A stretch of 32,253 nt of DNA from Sergeia podlipaevii (taxonomy: Eukaryota > Euglenozoa > Kinetoplastea > Trypanosomatida > Trypanosomatidae), in contig JASANZ010002008.1 in assembly GCA_030849805.1 (NCBI GenBank), positions 1 through 32,253 on the forward strand, written 5' to 3'. The position numbers and the translations under genes are program-made. Below, in pieces: positions 27,934-32,253 of the stretch; position 1 is the first letter of the stretch; each line of letters begins with the position of its first letter. Below the pieces are notes generated by a model. It worked only from the letters and a program-made list of their open reading frames with translations. It had not been told where the DNA came from and did no database searches.

Positions 27934-27962
27934 GGAGAGAGAGAGAGAGGAAGAGAGAGAGA
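27899..27962. repeat. Compound (TA)10-(GA)n microsatellite
   Basis: TA alternation 27899-27918 passes without a break into a GA-rich block with a few G or A interruptions up to about 27962, in the region upstream of the cyclase gene. Confidence 0.88.
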
Positions 27963-28003
27963 CGAAGAAAGAGCTATACGTTTCCTTTTTGTTGTTGTTA
28001 TCA

Positions 28004-28094
28004 GTTGTGTGTGTGTGTGTGTGTATTTCTACTATTTGATTTTGAATTCCGAGAGGAACTAGCGAGAGATTTAGTCATTTAGTTTGTTTTTTAG
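28004..28094 (+). promoter_or_regulatory. Spliced-leader acceptor region for the adenylate cyclase
   Basis: Two plausible acceptors exist: TTATCAG with AG at 28003-28004 after a T-rich run, and TTTGTTTTTTAG with AG at 28093-28094. They give 5' UTRs of 122 or 32 nt before the ATG at 28127. Neither leader contains another ATG. Confidence 0.5.
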
Positions 28095-28126
28095 TGTTAC
28101 TGTTATTATATAAAAAGAGGGCATAT

Positions 28127-30325
28127 ATGGGCAGCGCAACATCTATTGCTATGGAAGGGGTTGCGTTTGAACCAACACCCATTGGGAGTGTCCCTTGGCG
28201 CCAGCAACAGCAGCAGCAGCAGCAGACCCGCGGCTTACATGTCAAACTAGGGCCTGGTGCGGCTACCCGGCACGCCGCCGCCGCCGCGAAGCGCCCTGTT
28301 ATTCTGCCGCCTTTAGCATTTAAGCCTACGCCACCATCAGCAGCGGCAGGTGGAGGTGTCACAGCGGTGCGGTGCGCACGATTGCATCAAAGCCCTCAAA
28401 CCGACTTCAGCGAAGGGGAACATAGCGGTAGCAGCAGCAACCACAGCGGTGGCGGCGGCGGCGTGTTCATCGCTGGTGATGTTCTTAACAAAATTCTTTT
28501 TGAAGCGGCCGATCAGCTACATCAGAGACAGCGAGGTGAAGGGTTATTGTCGTCAACTAGTAGCACAGCATGTACCACGCCCAATCTCAGCACAAGTTCG
28601 AGAAGCCTCAGCCACACCAGCGTCGCTAGCGGCACTAACGGCAATGGTAACATGCTGAACTTCAAGGAGCTAGAGGCACTCATGCTGCTCTCCCGTGAAC
28701 TTGACAACATGAAACATTCCCTGCAGCAGCACGAGCTCTCCGTAACGGTGATGTGGGAGACCCTAGAGAGAGAGCGCACGCTGCCGCCCCTCGGGGAAGC
28801 TCTCTACGCAGAGCTGGTGCGCACATCGCCAAAGTGCGAGGCGCTTTTTGAAAACATAAAGGAGCGCCAGCAAGCAGAAGCCGCTTTGATCCGCATGGTT
28901 GGCATCGCGATTTACTTCGTTGATCAAGGCGCCATCGATTCCCTGAAGCGTATCGGTGCTCTTCACCGTCGACATGGAGTTGTAGCAGCGAACTACACTG
29001 CGCTGCAAGACGCCTTCATGCATATTCTCCCTCAGTTCATTGGCTCAGCCTCCTTCGAAGCGTCTGTGGGGCAGTGGAAGTGTTTCTGGCGAGTGGCTGT
29101 GCGAGCGTTGACAGAGGGCAGCAAAACCCCCGAGGGTGAGAGTCTTGGTAAGGAGTATGTGGGGAGTCGTATTGCCGCGCTACAGGCAGATCTAACGCTC
29201 ATCACAGAGCGTCAGAATCGCTGTGTGGGTCGTGAGCAGTTTGTGGGAGTAATGTACGCCAACGCGATTGAGCGCGACCCTTCTCTCGCTATCTTCGATG
29301 CCCTCAAAGACCTGCGCTCCGCACGTCGTGTGTATGTATCCATCGAGCACATTGCCAAGAACCTTTCCGTGAAGGGCTACGACCTAGATGAGTACATTCT
29401 CGAGCTTGGAGCCCGACACACCGCTTACAATGTGTCCCCAGAGCACTTGGTTGCCTTCACTGACGCCTTTGCGTATGCGTGTAAACACTTTTTGAAAGAT
29501 GAGTGGAGCATCGCATCAGACAGTCGATGTCGCGAGTTTTTTACCTACGTGACAGGTGGTATTGAGGACGGGCTTACCAGCGGGCAGGACAGCGCCGAGA
29601 ACCGGCGTGCGCCAAACGATGGACAGACATTTTGCATGATCTTTACCGATATTGAAGCAAGCACTGACCTGTGGCAGCTCAACCCAGTGGCGATGAGTGT
29701 GGCTGTGAAGAACCACCACGCACTGATTCGCACTCTCATCGCGGAGTACGGGGTCTACGAGGTCAAGACTGTCGGAGACTCCTTTATTATCGCCTGCGCA
29801 GATGTGCTCATTGGTCTGAAGATCTCTCTGCAGATCCAGTTAGAGCTGATGAGGGATATTCCTTTTGCACCAGATTTTACTATGGCAGGATGCGGGAAAG
29901 GCGGCGGCGATCCACGCGCGTGGGATGAGCGAACGCTGCGGGTGCGCATTGGGATGGAACTCTGCACGGACGCGAGCGCCGTGTACGATACGATCCACAA
30001 ACGCTACGACTACTACGGGCCCAGTGTTAACCGCTGTGCGAGGATAGAAGCAGCAGCAATTGGAGGTCAAATCTTGACCTCGCGCGCGGCCTTTGAAGCT
30101 CTGCAGGCGATGCCTGGCTTCACTCAGGAGTCTTGCGCGGGCGTACATCGCGGTCTGGAGATTCCCTCTCCGTCAGAGGTACTGAAACACATTCCCTTGG
30201 CGGGTGTGGTGTCGGTCAGCGACGTTGGGCTGGTGCAGCTGAAGGGGATCGGCGAGCCTGTTCGTTTGGTGTCACTCGTTCCTAAATGTCTTTCCGGACG
30301 AAAGTTTCCAAATACAATATCATGA
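28127..30325 (+). CDS. HemAC: Globin-coupled haem-type adenylate cyclase (HemAC-like)
   Basis: A 732-residue soluble signalling enzyme predicted to make cAMP under control of haem-bound gas. I take ATG 28127; the open frame begins upstream only at a GTG. The protein starts MGSATS, which fits an N-myristoylation signal. Residues 1-180 are low-complexity (poly-Gln near 25-31, Ala/Gly/Ser runs). Globin-like domain 1 (about 200-325) has the CD-corner Phe in EALFENIK and a candidate proximal His280 in IGALHRRHGV. Globin-like domain 2 (about 365-485) has Phe in LAIFDALKD and candidate proximal His431 in LGARHTAYNV. The class III cyclase domain (about 500-725) has FTDIEAST with metal-binding Asp508, VKTVGDSF with adenine-selecting Lys547 and metal Asp551, and YDYYGPSVNRCAR with Asp628, Asn635 and Arg639. 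The Lys/Asp pair points to ATP rather than GTP. The architecture corresponds to HemAC of Leishmania major, reported as an oxygen-sensing cyclase. Haem binding by each module here is inferred. Confidence 0.92.
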   Translation: MGSATSIAMEGVAFEPTPIGSVPWRQQQQQQQQTRGLHVKLGPGAATRHAAAAAKRPVILPPLAFKPTPPSAAAGGGVTAVRCARLHQSPQTDFSEGEHSGSSSNHSGGGGGVFIAGDVLNKILFEAADQLHQRQRGEGLLSSTSSTACTTPNLSTSSRSLSHTSVASGTNGNGNMLNFKELEALMLLSRELDNMKHSLQQHELSVTVMWETLERERTLPPLGEALYAELVRTSPKCEALFENIKERQQAEAALIRMVGIAIYFVDQGAIDSLKRIGALHRRHGVVAANYTALQDAFMHILPQFIGSASFEASVGQWKCFWRVAVRALTEGSKTPEGESLGKEYVGSRIAALQADLTLITERQNRCVGREQFVGVMYANAIERDPSLAIFDALKDLRSARRVYVSIEHIAKNLSVKGYDLDEYILELGARHTAYNVSPEHLVAFTDAFAYACKHFLKDEWSIASDSRCREFFTYVTGGIEDGLTSGQDSAENRRAPNDGQTFCMIFTDIEASTDLWQLNPVAMSVAVKNHHALIRTLIAEYGVYEVKTVGDSFIIACADVLIGLKISLQIQLELMRDIPFAPDFTMAGCGKGGGDPRAWDERTLRVRIGMELCTDASAVYDTIHKRYDYYGPSVNRCARIEAAAIGGQILTSRAAFEALQAMPGFTQESCAGVHRGLEIPSPSEVLKHIPLAGVVSVSDVGLVQLKGIGEPVRLVSLVPKCLSGRKFPNTIS

Positions 30326-30412
30326 CAGCTCTATATATATCCTCCTCCTACTATTACATATATATAGCTAGTTCTTTTTTATTTAACACTTACTACTATC
30401 TACACATCTATG

Positions 30413-30444
<32 letters not shown>

Positions 30445-32253
30445 CGTGTGCGTGTATGATAGAAATGGGGAGAGAATTTCGCACTGGACTGTGCGTACGT
30501 GGCATGTATATCTGTGTCTGTACGTCTTTATTTTACTTTTTTAAAAAAAATGGTTGACTTAACCCCAGTTGGGTGTTTGCTTGCTTGTTTGTTTTTTTGT
30601 TTTTTCTGATGGTGTGCGTGTGTGCATGTTGTTGCACATAATGAGAAAAAAATGATATATTTTTTTTTGCCTTCTTTACGAACGCCTTTGGATATCTTGA
30701 GAAAAATGCGTTTTTCTTTTTTTGTTCTCACTGCCTCTATATAGATATATATAGATATATATCAATTGGTAGGAGAAAAGCTTTGCTGAATTTTTTCTTC
30801 TTTATTTATTTTTTTGTTCCTCAACAATAGTTAAAAAAAAAAAGGTTGGGTGTGGAAGAGCGTCTACAATATTGATGATTATTATATATGTGATATTTTT
30901 TTTTTTGGCTGTGTATGACTCCGTCATGCATCCTTAGTTTACAGTAGTCAATATTTACAGAAAATGAGGGATATCCTTTTTTTCCTTTTCGCTCTCCTAC
31001 CTGTATTCATGTGCATGTATCTGCTTTACTTTGTGTCGCTATTTTTTTTCCCCAAAATTTGATTTATGCTTATGGATTCATTATGTATATTAGTTTTTTT
31101 TTTTTTGCGTTGCTTTCTTGTTTTGTTTCTGGTGTGCGAGACTTGGCTTTAATATTACTTTTTTTTAAAGTATCTTTTCTTTTGGAAAAAAAAAAATTGA
31201 AAAGAGTGAGGGAGTTGAGTAATATTACAATTAAATAGTCAAAGTTCAGCCAATTGTTTATATACAAAAATGGAAGAAAGGGTGGGTCGTAACTCCTTGA
31301 TGCATGTATGTGCACAAGTAGCTCAACGCTTGTAAAGCGGAAAACAAAAAAAAACAAAAAAAACGAATGTAGAAATAGATTTCTTCTTCTGTATTGTATT
31401 GTTATTTTTGCATCCTGTTTTGCTTTGCTTTCTTTTAACGAAAAAAGAAGAAGCAGGTAAATAAGAAGGAAATAATGAAACGGGCATAAATAAAGCAACG
31501 TGAATGAATGAAAGAAAGAAAGAGGAGAAAAAAAAATGTCTGATTTCCATTTTTTGGTGCACTTACGTGAGTGTTTATTTTAAAAAAAGAAAAAAACCTG
31601 GCATCCCTATTTGCGATGCTTCTCAATCTTCGAAGAGAAAAAAAAAAGAGAGAGAGAGAGAGAAGTGATAGTGTCACTGTGGCGCACACCTCCGCGTGTT
31701 AAGTTAACTTCATCTAATTTTGCGCGACTGTTATGAATGGCATTATTTATATTTATTTAAGCATCTTGGAGAGAGAGAAAATAGAAGGAAAAAATAAAAA
31801 ATAAAAAAGAGCAAAAAAAATCCCTTTTTTTTTTCACAGCTGTCAAACGAATCACTTCAACATTCTTCACCAACATTTATTTATTTATTTATTTATTTAT
31901 TTATATTTACTTGTATATTCCTCTTATATATTTATATATAGTTTTCTTTTTTGTTACTCATTTATCACTTGTTTTGCTTTGTTTGTTTTTTACTTGTTTT
32001 TTTAAGTTATGATATTGACTCTTTTATCTCTGTTTATTACGATGTTCTTTTATTTATTATTTTTACTATTATTGACATAATTTTTTTTTTGTTATTGTTG
32101 TTGTTGTTGCTGTTTTTGATGGTATTTCCAAAAGAACTTGGCACAGTTGTTCATATTTTATTTTTTATTTTTTTTGCGTGTTGTTATCACCATTGACACC
32201 GGCAAGTCAGCAAGCTAATATATATATTTATATATGTCTGTGTGTTCTTCATT
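30326..32253. other. AT-rich region downstream of the cyclase
   Basis: No gene seen in 1.9 kb. Presumed 3' UTR and spacer: (TG)n at about 30419-30443, GATATATA repeats at about 30738-30761, long T- and A-runs, (GA)n near 31648-31662 and (TTTA)7 at 31876-31903. The short frames are translations of T-rich DNA. Confidence 0.65.
31876..31903. repeat. (TTTA)7 tetranucleotide repeat
   Basis: Seven exact TTTA units (28 nt). On the RNA it is UUUA-rich, like AU-rich elements, but at this distance (1.5 kb) from the nearest stop codon any role is speculative. Confidence 0.9.

Larger units (their letters stand above)
26690..28003. other. Spacer between the Ubl-like gene and the cyclase
   Basis: AT-rich apart from a GC-richer island at about 26845-27025 that holds a small open frame (listed separately). 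The rest has T-runs, a TTTC/TTTG-rich stretch near 27040-27115, repeated ACATATA units near 27810-27846 and (TA)10 followed directly by a (GA)n block at 27899-27962. No further gene seen. Confidence 0.6.

Noticed and set aside
27899..27962. TA/GA block read as a core promoter (TATA plus GAGA)
   Set aside because: Protein-coding genes of kinetoplastids lack such gene-specific promoters and equivalent microsatellites occur throughout the spacers.
1..32253. CRISPR arrays, insertion sequences, prokaryotic operons, rRNA or tRNA genes
   Set aside because: No spaced direct repeats, transposase frames, Shine-Dalgarno-led gene chains or RNA gene signatures were seen. The window is eukaryotic.

Overview
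The window reads as a piece of a trypanosomatid (kinetoplastid) nuclear chromosome. All recognisable genes lie on the + strand and none needs an intron. Most are preceded by a long pyrimidine tract ending in AG, the usual signature of spliced-leader trans-splicing inside a polycistronic unit. The gene set also fits: a BT1-family folate/biopterin transporter, a globin-coupled soluble adenylate cyclase of the type described from Leishmania, and a two-domain dihydroxyacetone kinase. Intergenic DNA is long, very AT-rich and full of (TG)n, (GA)n, (TA)n and homopolymer tracts, while genes are GC-balanced and the non-metabolic ones carry Ser/Gly/Gln/Ala runs. I cannot name the species.

Layout. 1-2444: AT-rich intergenic DNA. 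2445-10001: a 2518-residue protein that joins an N-terminal WD40 array to a complete polycystin (PKD2/TRPP-type) cation channel; this is the most striking object here. 10002-10756: spacer with a small ambiguous reading frame. 10757-12775: an MPN-domain protein that resembles COP9 signalosome subunit 6. 13622-15736: an intact folate/biopterin transporter. 15737-18821: about 3 kb of repeat-rich spacer. 18822-19707: a broken second copy of the transporter, carrying a 5-bp repeat expansion, a +1 frameshift and a 1248-nt internal deletion. 21106-22899: dihydroxyacetone kinase with an almost pure poly(A) leader. 24400-24920: a GC-rich island that looks like a decayed gene. 25175-26689: an uncharacterised low-complexity protein with a possible ubiquitin-like fold. 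26874-27023: a small open frame in another GC-richer island. 28127-30325: adenylate cyclase with two globin-like modules, each keeping a proximal histidine, and a potential N-myristoylation signal. 30326-32253: AT-rich sequence with no gene I can support.

The genes do not form one pathway, as is normal for kinetoplastid polycistrons. By inference two are sensors or signalling proteins (the WD40-polycystin channel and the haem/O2-type cyclase), two serve metabolism or uptake (transporter, DHA kinase) and one serves protein turnover (CSN6-like).
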